NCBI RefSeq assembly: GCF_010915705.1
Contig: NZ_JAAIKE010000005.1
Coordinates: 212,522 to 276,521 of the forward strand
From: Pseudotabrizicola algicola
GTDB taxonomy: Bacteria > Pseudomonadota > Alphaproteobacteria > Rhodobacterales > Rhodobacteraceae
Direction: 5' to 3'
Length of the DNA: 64,000 nt
This document shows, in pieces, positions 37,636 to 46,314 of this stretch. The notes under the pieces were generated by a model that saw only the letters and a list, made by a program, of their open reading frames with translations, made no database searches and was not told the origin of the DNA. The position numbers were made by a program, and so were the translations under genes. The first letter of the stretch is position 1. Each line of letters begins with the position of its first letter.

Positions 37636-39641
37636 GTATCGTTGGAGTGGACCAATTTGCAAAGGTGATGGGCATCGGTGACCGGGCCGCGCGAAAGGTC
37701 TTTTCCAACGCCGCCCTTGGCAAGCCGTGGCGGGGACAGGTTCTGCCTGTGGTGGCCCTTCCCGGCAACCGTGGGGGCAAGGCGGGGATGGTCTGGGGCT
37801 TGGCGCTGGATCACTGCCCACCGGCCTTGCGCGACCGTCTGGACGCCCTGTTGCCGGTCGTTCAAAGCCCCTTTCAAACACCTGTTAAATGCCACGTTGA
37901 AGACTGGCAATTTGAGGAACAGAAGGCGCGGCTTCGGATCATCCAGCCCATTCTTGAGGCCCCGAAAGGCACGGCGGAACGGGCCGAACGGTTCCGCATT
38001 GTCGCGGCAACCTTGCAGGCCATACGGTCGCAAACCGTCAAGATTCCCGAAAGCACCCTGCGCGATTGGGTGAAGGCGTTTGAAGAGCGCGGGCTTGTCG
38101 GCCTGTTGCCGGACCAGCGCAGCGACCGGGGGCAATTGCGGGTCATTGTCACGCGGGAATGGGATGCGGCGATTGATCTGCCCGAGAAGGCTTGCCGGGG
38201 CATATCTGAGAAACTGGTGAAGTTCGCGCGTAGCTTGATAGCCAATGACGGCACGGCCATTCGTGAAGTGTTGAGGCTTGCAAGCAAAGAGCTTTGCCGC
38301 CTGTCCCTTGAGGCCGAAAGCAAGCTTTTGGTCCGGGATTTGCAGCCGTTATGCGGCCTGAACACCAAATGGGCCGAGCGGCATGATCTGGACAGTTACT
38401 ATCTGATTTATTGGAAGAAGAAGGACAACAAGAAGTTTCAAGACAAGGTTCCGCCGCGCGTCCGGCGCGGCCTGCACCCTGTTCCCATGGGTCTGCTGAT
38501 CGGGGACGTTCACTATGTTGATATTCTGGTGGAAGAGGCCGGAGAACCTGTCCGCGTTCGCCTGATCGGATGGCTTGATGCGTCCAGTATGTTCCTTTGG
38601 GTGACGCCCGTCTTCCTGAGCAAAGGCAAGGGAGTCATTCAAGCAGATGTGGCGGAATCGCTTGCACAGGTGACCATGTGCCCACATGGGGGCATCCCGC
38701 AAGAATACTACCTCGACAACGGAGGCGAGTATTCGGCACTTGCGGGGGCTATGCAGCGGCTTTCTGTCGTTGCGGAAATTGACCACAAGGTAACTCTCGC
38801 CAAGCCTTACAGCCCGACAGGAAAGGGCGGAATCGAAGGCCTTTTCAACATCTTTGAAGGGATACTCAAAGGTCTTCCGGGGTGGATTGGCGGTGACCGC
38901 ACCAACAAGAAGACGGTCAACAAGGGCAAAGTGGTTGAGCCTTACCGCAAGGGCCTTGCACAGTTGGAACAGGATATTAGGGATGCGGTGGCGATCTACA
39001 ATAGCCGCCCGCAAAGCGCCGGAAGCCGCCTTGCAGGCCTGTCGCCGAAACAGATGCTTGAAGCCAAGATCAAGGCAACGGGTTTCCATCCGCGCAACCC
39101 AGATGCAGAAACCTTTGACCTGATATTCAGCCAGTCCGATACACGCATGGTGCGGCAAGGCTGCATCAATGTGGATGGGCGGCAACATCACAGCAACTGT
39201 CTGGACGGCCTGTTGCCGGGTGACACGGTGGAAGTGTTCACGCCCTTGCGCAAAGACAGGGGCTACGTCTTCGTGCGCACGCCCAAGAAAAAGGACATCG
39301 TTCGGATCGACCTCTTGCCAATCTTTGCAGATGGGAACCGCGACGGAGCAAGGCTGCAAGGTCAGCTTGAAGCCGGGGTCAATCGGGCAATCCGCGACCT
39401 GTCGCGCGACATTGACCCGAACCTGTCCACCTTTGAAGCCCAGAAGGCGGCGGCGGACATGACGCCGCCCATGGCACCTTCGCCCGATATCTGGACACGG
39501 GCCATCGACAAGACCAACCGGCCCATATCGGAAACCGACCTTGAAGAACAGGAAGACGCCCGCAAGCGGCGGCTTCTGGACGACCTGTTTCCCCGTTCGG
39601 GGGACCAGACAAGCCGAGAGGCCAGCGACGGCAATCGCTGA
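37632..39641 (+). CDS. MuA-like DDE transposase
   Basis: 669 residues, the size of Mu A (663). N-terminal DNA-binding domain VGVDQFAKVMGIGDRAARKVF, an inner HTH region (ESTLRDWVKAFEERGLVGLLPD), then an rve/DDE core with D292 (GDVHYVD), D362 (YYLDNGGEY) and E402 (GKGGIEGLF), and a beta-barrel Mu-transposase C domain (HHSNCLDGLLPGDTVEVFTP). The C-terminal tail DARKRRLLDDLFPRSGD would contact B. It appears intact, so the element may still be able to transpose. Confidence 0.93.
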   Translation: MSIVGVDQFAKVMGIGDRAARKVFSNAALGKPWRGQVLPVVALPGNRGGKAGMVWGLALDHCPPALRDRLDALLPVVQSPFQTPVKCHVEDWQFEEQKARLRIIQPILEAPKGTAERAERFRIVAATLQAIRSQTVKIPESTLRDWVKAFEERGLVGLLPDQRSDRGQLRVIVTREWDAAIDLPEKACRGISEKLVKFARSLIANDGTAIREVLRLASKELCRLSLEAESKLLVRDLQPLCGLNTKWAERHDLDSYYLIYWKKKDNKKFQDKVPPRVRRGLHPVPMGLLIGDVHYVDILVEEAGEPVRVRLIGWLDASSMFLWVTPVFLSKGKGVIQADVAESLAQVTMCPHGGIPQEYYLDNGGEYSALAGAMQRLSVVAEIDHKVTLAKPYSPTGKGGIEGLFNIFEGILKGLPGWIGGDRTNKKTVNKGKVVEPYRKGLAQLEQDIRDAVAIYNSRPQSAGSRLAGLSPKQMLEAKIKATGFHPRNPDAETFDLIFSQSDTRMVRQGCINVDGRQHHSNCLDGLLPGDTVEVFTPLRKDRGYVFVRTPKKKDIVRIDLLPIFADGNRDGARLQGQLEAGVNRAIRDLSRDIDPNLSTFEAQKAAADMTPPMAPSPDIWTRAIDKTNRPISETDLEEQEDARKRRLLDDLFPRSGDQTSREASDGNR

Positions 39642-39677
39642 CCCCTCTTTATGCAACCCATGATCGGAGAAGATCAC

Positions 39678-40460
39678 ATGTTAGATATGCACTTGGATAG
39701 GGTTACCATCGAAACCCGCGCCCATTCAATCCTTAAGGAAGTCGCGGGGCAGATCATTGCGACGGCAGGCCTTGGCATCATCCGGGGGCCTGTGGGCATT
39801 GGCAAAAGCTTCGCGCTGGAGACCATCCGGCGCGACCTCGAAGCGAACGGGGACCGGGTGTTGTTCCTGACCTCTTCGCCCGAAGTGGAAGGGTCAATCG
39901 GTTCCTTCGCCCGCGCCATGCTTGCGCCTTATGGCATCAGCGGCGGTGTCGCCAGTTCCGCAGTCGAATCCCTTGCTGACCTGATCTTATCCGGTTCCCC
40001 TTTCCGGGGCTTTGGTGAGCGTATCCTTGTGATCATCGACGAAGGCCAAGGCCTCAAGACGAACATTCTGGAAATGCTGCGCGGCCTCTGGGATCGCGGC
40101 GACGCCGCGCGCCTTGGCGATACTTTCGCCCCCGCCTTCGGGCTGTTGCTTGTCGGGAACGACTCCTTCTTCAACAAAGGGGGCCGGACCAAAAAGGCAG
40201 AGTTCCGCCCGCTCATGTCGCGCGTTACGCATGATCTGGAATTGCCCCGGCCTGATCGGGCCGAATATGCCGACCTTGCCCGTTGCCTGTTGCCCGAAGC
40301 CGAAGATCTGCGCCCGATGCTGGAAGCCTTCGGCCATGACAGCGGCAACCTTCGGGCCGTGGCGAAAGCGCACCGTCAGGCCGTCGCCTTGGCGGGGAAT
40401 GGCCCATTGACCGCCGAACATCTGCGGCGCGCCATCATGTTCTGCGGGGGCCGCAAGTGA
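39678..40460 (+). CDS. MuB-like AAA ATPase, target-capture protein
   Basis: 260 residues; the ATG at 39678 is preceded by CGGAGAAG, better than the upstream ATG at 39651. Walker A GPVGIGKS, Walker B ILVIIDEGQGL, and C-terminal helices (LRAVAKAHRQAVALAGNGPLTAEHLRRAI) fit the AAA_22/MuB group. It activates A and delivers target DNA. It lacks the extra N-terminal HTH of Mu B and is shorter (260 vs 312), like other transposable phages of the B3/RcapMu type. Confidence 0.88.
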   Translation: MLDMHLDRVTIETRAHSILKEVAGQIIATAGLGIIRGPVGIGKSFALETIRRDLEANGDRVLFLTSSPEVEGSIGSFARAMLAPYGISGGVASSAVESLADLILSGSPFRGFGERILVIIDEGQGLKTNILEMLRGLWDRGDAARLGDTFAPAFGLLLVGNDSFFNKGGRTKKAEFRPLMSRVTHDLELPRPDRAEYADLARCLLPEAEDLRPMLEAFGHDSGNLRAVAKAHRQAVALAGNGPLTAEHLRRAIMFCGGRK

Positions 40461-40807
40461 TGGACCGTCAAGACGTGCTGATCCGGCTGACGATAACCAA
40501 AGAGGAAGCCGAAATGTTCAGGGGCCGTTGGGCAATGATCGTTCCGCTTTCGTCAGAGGAAGCGGATGAACTGCGGGCCATCTTCAACGTGACCCACGAC
40601 ACGTTGCGCAAGATCGCGCAAGCCCTGTCCACCTTGGGCGTGGTGCTGGATACGCGCGGTTCGGACGAACCGGACGTGCGCAAGGTGCTGGATATGTGGC
40701 TGAACCCGACCCGACAGAATGAGGCGCTTATGGGTCGCGGGCGTGAACTCTTGGGCCGCGCAAAATTCGTGGGCGGCGTGGAAGATGGAAAGGATCGCGC
40801 TCAATGA
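40460..40807 (+). CDS. hypothetical phage early protein
   Basis: 115 residues. The ATG at 40460 shares one base with the B stop. No domain recognised; the charged helical sequence is MDRQDVLIRLTITKEEAEMF, then SSEEADELRAIFNVTHDTLRKIAQALSTLGVVLD. It lies in the early operon between B and gemA, where Mu phages carry small accessory genes. Its stop overlaps the next ATG by 4 bp. Confidence 0.65.
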   Translation: MDRQDVLIRLTITKEEAEMFRGRWAMIVPLSSEEADELRAIFNVTHDTLRKIAQALSTLGVVLDTRGSDEPDVRKVLDMWLNPTRQNEALMGRGRELLGRAKFVGGVEDGKDRAQ

Positions 40808-41187
40808 TGCAGGCTGATCAAGAAGACTACCGCGTCAAGAATGCGCGGGAAGGCAGGGCCATCTATGTGCCGGGTAAGAGTGCCGAGGAAATGAAGGCAA
40901 TCATCGCGGCCGAGAAGGCCGAGGCAGACGCAAAGGTGCCGCCCCTCAAACTGACGGCCGAGGAAGCGACCACTTTTGCCGATGCGATCGACACTGTTTG
41001 CATTCGCATGAGCCAAGCGGAAAATGTCTTCGCACTCTTGGCCCGTATTCAGCAAGACGGCGAATACGAAGGCCACCATGGCCTTGCCGATATGGCGCAT
41101 CTTGCCGCCGCCGCACTTGGCGCGCTTGGCAATTCCGAACTTGATACTTTGAACAAACTCTCAAACCGGATCATGACCGGATCATAA
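40804..41187 (+). CDS. hypothetical phage early protein
   Basis: 127 residues, starting MMQADQEDYRVKNAREGRAIYVPGKSAEEMKAIIA. Mostly helical and acidic; no family recognised. Coupled at both ends (ATGA upstream, one-base overlap with gemA downstream), so it is a genuine member of the early operon. Confidence 0.65.
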   Translation: MMQADQEDYRVKNAREGRAIYVPGKSAEEMKAIIAAEKAEADAKVPPLKLTAEEATTFADAIDTVCIRMSQAENVFALLARIQQDGEYEGHHGLADMAHLAAAALGALGNSELDTLNKLSNRIMTGS

Positions 41188-41609
41188 TGGAGGCAAATAT
41201 GGCGATATCCCCGCGTCAAATCAGCCTGATAAAATTGGCTGTTCGGCAATTGAAAATACCGGATGATGTTTACCGCACGGCGCTTGCGCAATTCGGCGTC
41301 ACGTCCTGCACCGAGTTCGACGCCGAAGGCTTTAATGCCTTCATGGCATGGCTTGAGCGTGTCGGCTTCCGGCCAATGGAAAAGAAGGGGCCGGATTATG
41401 GTGAGCGTCCCGGCATGGCATCGCTTGCACAGCTCGAGCTGATCCGAAACCTTTGGAACGAACTGACCCACCATCATTACCAGACCGAAGACCAGTTGAA
41501 CGCATGGCTATTGCGCACCTTCAAGGTATCGTCCTTGCGCTTTGTCACGAAGCCGCTGGCACAGAAGATCATCACCGCCTTGAAGGCCATGCGCCAACGC
41601 GCGGCCTGA
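41187..41609 (+). CDS. GemA/gp16-like regulatory protein (DUF1018)
   Basis: 140 residues. The N-terminus SPRQISLIKLAVRQLKIPDDVYRTALAQFGVTSCTEFDAEGF and GFRPMEKKG, then MASLAQLELIRNLWNEL and LRFVTKPLAQKIITALKAM, are the conserved segments of the Mu gp16/GemA family, which modulates host gene expression and DNA supercoiling. It is last in the early operon, and a terminator follows at 41629. Confidence 0.85.
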   Translation: MEANMAISPRQISLIKLAVRQLKIPDDVYRTALAQFGVTSCTEFDAEGFNAFMAWLERVGFRPMEKKGPDYGERPGMASLAQLELIRNLWNELTHHHYQTEDQLNAWLLRTFKVSSLRFVTKPLAQKIITALKAMRQRAA

Positions 41610-41628
41610 CCTGGGCGAAGGGACGATG

Positions 41629-41662
41629 GGGGCGGCGCCGAACGGTTCCGCCCCTCTCTTTT
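41629..41662 (+). terminator. rho-independent terminator after gemA
   Basis: GGGGCGG (41629-41635) pairs with CCGCCCC (41648-41654) around a loop that can itself pair, followed by TCTCTTTT. It lies 20 bp after the gemA stop and marks the end of the early operon. Confidence 0.75.
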
Positions 41663-42058
41663 GCCGGACTTCGCCAGAGGCCCGGAAAACGGCCTTCTAG
41701 GCCCCTTCGGGCCACTGCCCCCCGCGCAAACCCGCCACCCCGTTTAAAAACGCCTAGAACCCGTTTAATTTTGCAAGTGTATGGTCGGTGTTGGGTCACA
41801 CTTGACGCAGGCGGGCGAAAAGGGGCATCTTCCGGGCATCCGATCCAGCCAAAGTGTCCCTCGTTCCCCAACGCGACACCTTGCTAAATCTGCCCTCCGC
41901 ATTGAGACGAACTGACCCGCTTTTGTCCTGGAAGATCCCCCGCGCAAGTGGACATTGATCATCCCTCACGGGTGTGCGGATTATCCCGATTTCCCAGTTC
42001 GGTTACACCTTTTCCCAGCAACCCGCACCGCGCGGGCAAATGGACAAAGGGCCTGACT
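41663..42058 (+). other. gene-free gap in the Mu-like element
   Basis: About 400 bp between the early-operon terminator and the T head gene. Translations of all frames are short or low in complexity, and no Mor, lysis, terminase or portal fragment can be recognised. This is where a full Mu-like phage would carry its middle and early-late genes, so it may be a deletion scar; an AT-rich stretch near 41755-41780 could hold the late promoter for T. Confidence 0.5.
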
Positions 42059-42949
42059 ATGATCATCAACAACGAAAATCTTGACCTTGTGTTCCGTGGT
42101 TTCAAGGCCACCTACACAACCGCTTATCTCGCCGCCCCGACGCATGGTGACAAGATCGCCATGACCGTTCCGTCTGCCTCGCGGGAAGAAACGTATGGCT
42201 GGCTTGGGGCTTTTCCGAACATGCGGGAATGGATTGGGCCGCGCCATGTGAAAAGCCTTGAGGCGCATGGCTTCACCATCAAGAACCGCAAGTTTGAAAG
42301 CACGGTTGAAGTCAACCGCGATGACATTGCCGATGATAAGATCGGGGTCTATGGTCCAGCGTTTTCGGAAATGGGGCAATCGGCAAAGCGTCACCCCGAA
42401 GAACTGATCTTTGGCCTTCTGGCTTCTGGCTTCGATACCAATTCTTATGACGGACAAAACTTCTTCGACACTGACCATCCCGTGAAGGATGAGAATGACA
42501 ATGAAGTCACGGTGTCGAACATGCAGGCCGGGGCCGAACCGGCTTGGTATCTTTTGGACACCTCGCGCGGTGTCCGCCCGATCATCTGGCAAGAGCGTGA
42601 ACGCTATGAGTTCAGCCAGATCACCCGCGCCGATGATCACCACGTCTTCATGAATGACAAGTTTGTCTATGGCATCCGGGCGCGGGTGAATGCGGGCTTC
42701 GGTCTGTGGCAACTGGCTTTCGGGTCCAAGGCCACTCTGAACGCCGCGAATTACGCCCTCGCCCGCGCGTCCATGATGCGCTTTACCGCCGATGGGGGCC
42801 GCAAGCTGGGCGTGTCTCCCACGGTGATGGTTGTTCCGCCCGAACTGGAAAGCGCGGCGCTGGCCTTGCTGAACACAGAGTTCGGCCCGAATGGCGAGTC
42901 GAACATCTGGAAGGGCACGGCGCAACTGATCGTGACCCCCTACCTGTAA
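42059..42949 (+). CDS. Mu-like major head subunit gpT
   Basis: 296 residues from the ATG at 42059 (AAAGGG upstream). IINNENLDLVFRGFKATYTTAYLAAP at the N-terminus, TYGWLGAFPNMREWIGPRHVKSLEAHGFTIKNRKFESTVEVNRDDIADDKIGVY, and a C-terminal LIVTPYL are strong gpT signatures. It forms the capsid shell. Length is close to Mu T (305), so the gene looks intact. Confidence 0.92.
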   Translation: MIINNENLDLVFRGFKATYTTAYLAAPTHGDKIAMTVPSASREETYGWLGAFPNMREWIGPRHVKSLEAHGFTIKNRKFESTVEVNRDDIADDKIGVYGPAFSEMGQSAKRHPEELIFGLLASGFDTNSYDGQNFFDTDHPVKDENDNEVTVSNMQAGAEPAWYLLDTSRGVRPIIWQERERYEFSQITRADDHHVFMNDKFVYGIRARVNAGFGLWQLAFGSKATLNAANYALARASMMRFTADGGRKLGVSPTVMVVPPELESAALALLNTEFGPNGESNIWKGTAQLIVTPYL

Positions 42950-42958
42950 GGCGCGCGC

Positions 42959-43924
42959 ATGTCCGCCCTGACCCTTGCCACCTGTGACAATGCCCTGCCG
43001 CCGGGTGGCACAGCGCCCGAATGGGTGCATCTGTTGCCCGCCGGGAACATGCAGGGCCGCGACGGGCGGGCCTATAGTCTGCCTGATCCGGCAGGCGTGA
43101 TCCTCGACTTCCAAGAGCGCGGCATTGATCTGCCGGTGGATTATGAACACCAGAACGACAAGCCAGAGGCCAAGCTGAAAGGCCCGGTTCCGGCGGCGGG
43201 CTGGATCAAGGAACTTGCCCACAATGCAAGCGGCCTTTGGGGCCGCGTCGAATGGACGGCGACGGCGCGCGAGATGATCGGGCGCAAGGAATATCGCTAC
43301 CTGTCGCCTTCGTTCTTCCACAACAAGAGCGGCCAGATCATGCGCCTGAAAGGCGCAGGGCTGGTGCATGAACCCAACCTTCACTTGAAGGCCCTTGCCA
43401 GTCAGGAAGCCCCGATGCTTGACCCCAAGACCAAAGCAAACCCGAACCCTGAAACCGGGCCTGTGTCACCGCTGATCGCGCGGCTGGCCAAGGTCTTGAA
43501 CCCCTCGCCTGATGCGACCGAAGAAGAGGTGATGGACGCCCTTGAAGCTTGGCTGACCGAAAAGGAAGCCAAGCCCGACCCGAAGAAGTTCATCCCGGTG
43601 GAAGCCGTGCAACAGATGTTGCAAGAGCGGCACCTTGAAAAATCCGTCATGGCCGAAGGGCAAGCGCAACAAAAGGTGAATGACGCCATCCGCAAAGGCT
43701 ACTTCCCGCCCGCCCTTCGGGATTGGGCCATTGCCTTGTGCCGCGAAGACGCAAGCAGCTTTGACGCTTTCCTATCCGGGTCTGCACCGGCCTATGCCCA
43801 CCTTTCGCAAGAGTTGATCAGTGGCGTTCCGGCAGGCAATCCCCGGTCTGTAGCGCAGACCGAGGCCGAAGCCGCGATTTGTGCCCAGCTTGGATTGAAG
43901 CCGGAGCAACTCGCCACCGGCTGA
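42959..43924 (+). CDS. Mu-like prohead protease / scaffold (gpI family)
   Basis: 321 residues. The N-terminal protease domain includes EWVHLLPAGNMQGRDGRAYSL, GIDLPVDYEHQNDK (with the probable catalytic His) and EYRYLSPSFFHNKSG (probable catalytic Ser), the gpI pattern. The C-terminal half (EEEVMDALEAWLTEKEAKPDPKKFI onward) is scaffold-like. In Mu the I gene precedes T; here it follows T by 9 bp, an inverted order. Confidence 0.85.
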   Translation: MSALTLATCDNALPPGGTAPEWVHLLPAGNMQGRDGRAYSLPDPAGVILDFQERGIDLPVDYEHQNDKPEAKLKGPVPAAGWIKELAHNASGLWGRVEWTATAREMIGRKEYRYLSPSFFHNKSGQIMRLKGAGLVHEPNLHLKALASQEAPMLDPKTKANPNPETGPVSPLIARLAKVLNPSPDATEEEVMDALEAWLTEKEAKPDPKKFIPVEAVQQMLQERHLEKSVMAEGQAQQKVNDAIRKGYFPPALRDWAIALCREDASSFDAFLSGSAPAYAHLSQELISGVPAGNPRSVAQTEAEAAICAQLGLKPEQLATG

Positions 43925-43930
43925 CACCAG

Positions 43931-43963
43931 TTTGTCCCCTGTCTCACAAGCGCAGGGGACAAA
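43931..43963. terminator. perfect 11-bp hairpin after gpI gene
   Basis: TTTGTCCCCTG (43931-43941) and CAGGGGACAAA (43953-43963) with an 11-base loop, 7 bp after the stop codon. No U-run follows on the + strand, so it may be a rho-dependent stop, an mRNA-stabilising hairpin or an operator rather than a classical terminator. Confidence 0.5.
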
Positions 43964-44187
43964 GGCCGGACCGTTCGCCGACCGCGCCCATCGGTCCAGT
44001 GGGTGAAGGAAGGGAACGGTTCGGCCCACAAGATTGCCGCCTCTGTTCAGAAGCCGGGGGCGACAATGCAGGCCGTAAAGGAGAACCGGCCATAGCTGGC
44101 CCCCGTGAAACCCGCGTTTGGCTGGCGTTGGTGGATGGGGGCCAGCTCGCAATTCCCCTTCATTCCCCAGAAGGACGCCTGCTCAGG

Positions 44188-44547
44188 ATGACCGACCGCA
44201 AACACCTTCCCACCCGTCCCATGCCACAACCGACAGCACAAGTGCAGGCATATGTTGACGCAATGGGACCTGAATTGACCGTCCGTTTCCTGCTCGCCTT
44301 TGGTGGCGCTGAAATGGCGGTTCCCGATAGTCCGAACGGGCGTTCCGCCCATGAAGCGCTGATCGGTTCAGAAGCCGCCGCGCGCCTGTCTGCCGCCAAG
44401 GACAAGCTGCAAAGGCGCGTCCCGCTTGCAAAGGCATGGCTTGCCGCCATGCTTTACTGGCAGGGCCATTCCACCGCCCATATCGCTCGCACTTTGCGGG
44501 TGTCAGATACATCGGTTCGCAACATGCTGAAGGACAGGAAGGGATGA
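44188..44547 (+). CDS. Mor-like transcription activator
   Basis: 119 residues from the ATG at 44188 (CTCAGG upstream). The layout VRFLLAFGGAEMAVPD, then LIGSEAAARLSAAKDKLQRRVPLAKAWLAAMLYWQGHSTAHIARTLRVSDTSVRNMLK resembles the Mor/C family of Mu middle and late activators, with a C-terminal HTH. In Mu, mor lies right after gemA; here it follows T and I. Its stop overlaps the first cargo gene (ATGA). Family call moderate. Confidence 0.65.
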   Translation: MTDRKHLPTRPMPQPTAQVQAYVDAMGPELTVRFLLAFGGAEMAVPDSPNGRSAHEALIGSEAAARLSAAKDKLQRRVPLAKAWLAAMLYWQGHSTAHIARTLRVSDTSVRNMLKDRKG

Positions 44548-45212
44548 ACCGACTTGAGCCTGAAGCCTGTTCGATTCCGCCAGATGAGCGACAAAGGCTA
44601 AGAGATGAGTGTGCCAGAATAATCTGGAACCCTCGCTGGGTTGAGTATCGTCTACATTGGATCGCACGCCGTTTGGAGCGAGACGGCCATCTGGAACTGC
44701 CTATGACCCCCGACGAGGAGGCATCTGGCGAATACGTGAAGCTGCTTCATGAAGCGCAGCGCGGCAAATACACCAAGTTAGAATACTCGGCACACATTGG
44801 CGATGCGGTCTGGTCGGACTATTGGTGGTATCATGGCGGCACTCTCGGACTGAAACCGAGAGACAATCTTCTGCCGGCAAACGTCACCAAAAAGAGCCGT
44901 CGTAAGGCCCCCGAAGGCAGCCACTGCGAAAGTGTCTATATAACAAGGAAATGGTCTGTCGCAAATTACTACGCGCATCAGTTGCGATCTGGAGTGATAT
45001 ACCAGTGTGCGCCAGAAGGAAAAATCAGGCCAGAAGTGCGAGAACTTCGTGCTCTGATGGTTGTCAGCGAAGTGCCGGGCTACATGCCCCTGACCACGCT
45101 GCAAATGTGCCTCCTCGTTGAGGGTTTCACCTGTGACAAAGCGTTGGTAATCGGTTCGCAACATCCCCAGCATGAACGGCATGACGACGACGCGAATGGA
45201 GAGTTCGCATGA
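44544..45212 (+). CDS. cargo protein 1, resembling an ADP-ribosyltransferase fold; paralogue of the next gene
   Basis: 222 residues, ATG at 44544 overlapping the Mor-like stop. It shares MNRLEPEAC at the start, SGEYVKL.HEA and SDYWW.HGG with the next gene. The order H97-G-G, GLKPRDNLLP, Y132-I-T, an A..YA helix and VIYQCAPEGKIRPE parallels the Arr-type (rifampin ADP-ribosyltransferase-like) pattern H-G-T, G..L.P, Y-x-T, A...A, VYxVEP.G.....D. The C-terminus has LVEGFTCDKALVIG. No known phage structural role. It could modify host or rival-phage targets. Fold assignment is by eye and tentative. Confidence 0.45.
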   Translation: MNRLEPEACSIPPDERQRLRDECARIIWNPRWVEYRLHWIARRLERDGHLELPMTPDEEASGEYVKLLHEAQRGKYTKLEYSAHIGDAVWSDYWWYHGGTLGLKPRDNLLPANVTKKSRRKAPEGSHCESVYITRKWSVANYYAHQLRSGVIYQCAPEGKIRPEVRELRALMVVSEVPGYMPLTTLQMCLLVEGFTCDKALVIGSQHPQHERHDDDANGEFA

Positions 45213-45862
45213 ACCGACTCGAGCCGGAAGCCTGCCTGATACCACAAGAAGATCGGGTGAAGCTTCGTGCAGCGCTGCCATCCCTGTGGGTCTTGCCATT
45301 TAAAAGGGGTGACCATAGGCGATTCTTTCGCCTCGTCGCACTCATTGAAAAAAACCCAGATTGGTGCCAAGATCTTACCTCGGAAGAGTTGCCTTCTGGC
45401 GAATATGTAAAGCTGCACCATGAAGCCAGACGCAATGGAAGCCACTGGTCTGATTACTGGTGGTTGCACGGTGGAATACGCGGCAGGAAGCCCGGTGAGT
45501 ATCTTTTGCCTGCATCCGTAACTGGGCAAGATCCCAGACAAGAAGGTAACAGCTTTCCGCGACGCAAAGACTTTGTGTTTATCTGCCGAAACGATGTCTT
45601 TGCGAATCTGTATGCCTGCCATCAATCAGACGGTGTGATATACGAGGTTGCCCCAGATAACCCAATCAGGCCTCAACCGTCCCACTTGCGGGCGCTGATG
45701 ATCCTTTGGGAAGACCCGAAGCTTGCACATGTGCCTGGCTCTATACTTATCGAAATGCTGGAAGGCTTCACCTGTTCTCGGGCAAAGGTGATCGCGACAA
45801 GAGAACGATCACTTCCTTGGTATCATGACGATCAGGCGGGAAGGCCACGGCGCCATGACTGA
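45209..45862 (+). CDS. cargo protein 2, paralogue of cargo protein 1
   Basis: 217 residues, ATG overlapping the previous stop (ATGA). It is a tandem duplicate diverged to roughly one-third identity: N-terminal MNRLEPEACLIP, SDYWWLHGGIRGRKPGEYLLPASVT (H87), FVFICRND (Phe-Ile-Cys in place of Tyr-x-Thr), ANLYACHQSDGVIYEVAPDNPIRPQP, and MLEGFTCSRAKVIATRE. Compared with protein 1 the presumed active-site Tyr is changed, so one copy may be inactive or regulatory. It sits near the right end of the element, the zone where Mu carries the accessory mom/com genes. Confidence 0.45.
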   Translation: MNRLEPEACLIPQEDRVKLRAALPSLWVLPFKRGDHRRFFRLVALIEKNPDWCQDLTSEELPSGEYVKLHHEARRNGSHWSDYWWLHGGIRGRKPGEYLLPASVTGQDPRQEGNSFPRRKDFVFICRNDVFANLYACHQSDGVIYEVAPDNPIRPQPSHLRALMILWEDPKLAHVPGSILIEMLEGFTCSRAKVIATRERSLPWYHDDQAGRPRRHD

Positions 45863-46232
45863 CCAGCCCGGCACCGCCCTCGCCGTTCTCGCCCAAATCC
45901 GCGCGCAAGCCCGCGCCGGTGCCGAAGCGCTGGACGGCTTGAACAGGGCGGCAGAGGCCCTTGAGGGCATTATTCAAGAGGGGCTTGAAGGGCCGTTTAA
46001 GGGGGTGTTCAACGCTCTGCCAAACGGGGCTGTTCGCAACAAGCCGCGTGGCAAAATCGAGCAAGATCCGGAGTTGCAAGCCTTCATCGGCGCCCGCGTC
46101 ATGACTCTGACCTTCCCCGAGGTCGCGGCGCAAGTCGCCGCCCACTTCCCCCCAGAACGCCGCGTCACAACGTCCAGCATCCACCGCTGGTGGCATCGCC
46201 GGGGCAAGAAGTCACTCCCCTCAACCGGCTGA
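45855..46232 (+). CDS. small HTH protein at the right end of the Mu-like element
   Basis: 125 residues from the ATG at 45855 (an in-frame ATG at 45825 is possible). The N-terminal half is helical and Ala-rich (LAVLAQIRAQARAGAEALDGLNRAAEALEGII); the C-terminal DPELQAFIGARVMTLTFPEVAAQVAAHF, then RRVTTSSIHRWWHRRG, looks like a helix-turn-helix. It might be a DNA-binding regulator or a small-terminase-like protein. It ends about 45 bp inside the right-end sites. Confidence 0.5.
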   Translation: MTDQPGTALAVLAQIRAQARAGAEALDGLNRAAEALEGIIQEGLEGPFKGVFNALPNGAVRNKPRGKIEQDPELQAFIGARVMTLTFPEVAAQVAAHFPPERRVTTSSIHRWWHRRGKKSLPSTG

Positions 46233-46277
46233 TCCTAAGCGTTCCTAGGTGATCCTAGATGCAGCGGCCAGATACCG

Positions 46278-46314
46278 GCCATTCCGGTTTAATTGGTAAC
46301 GTTCTGATTTAATT
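46278..46314 (-). repeat. right-end transposase-type sites
   Basis: Reading inward from the right end, AATTAAATCAGAACG (46314-46300) and AATTAAACCGGAATGGC (46294-46278) are two tandem related sites, each preceded by ACC. The inner one matches the left-end site at 16 of 17 positions. The pair plus the left site define the transposable unit. Confidence 0.65.

Noticed and set aside
43925..44187. Coding extension upstream of the Mor-like gene
   Set aside because: The open frame there gives no phage-like sequence and follows a strong hairpin; the ATG at 44188 fits the family length.
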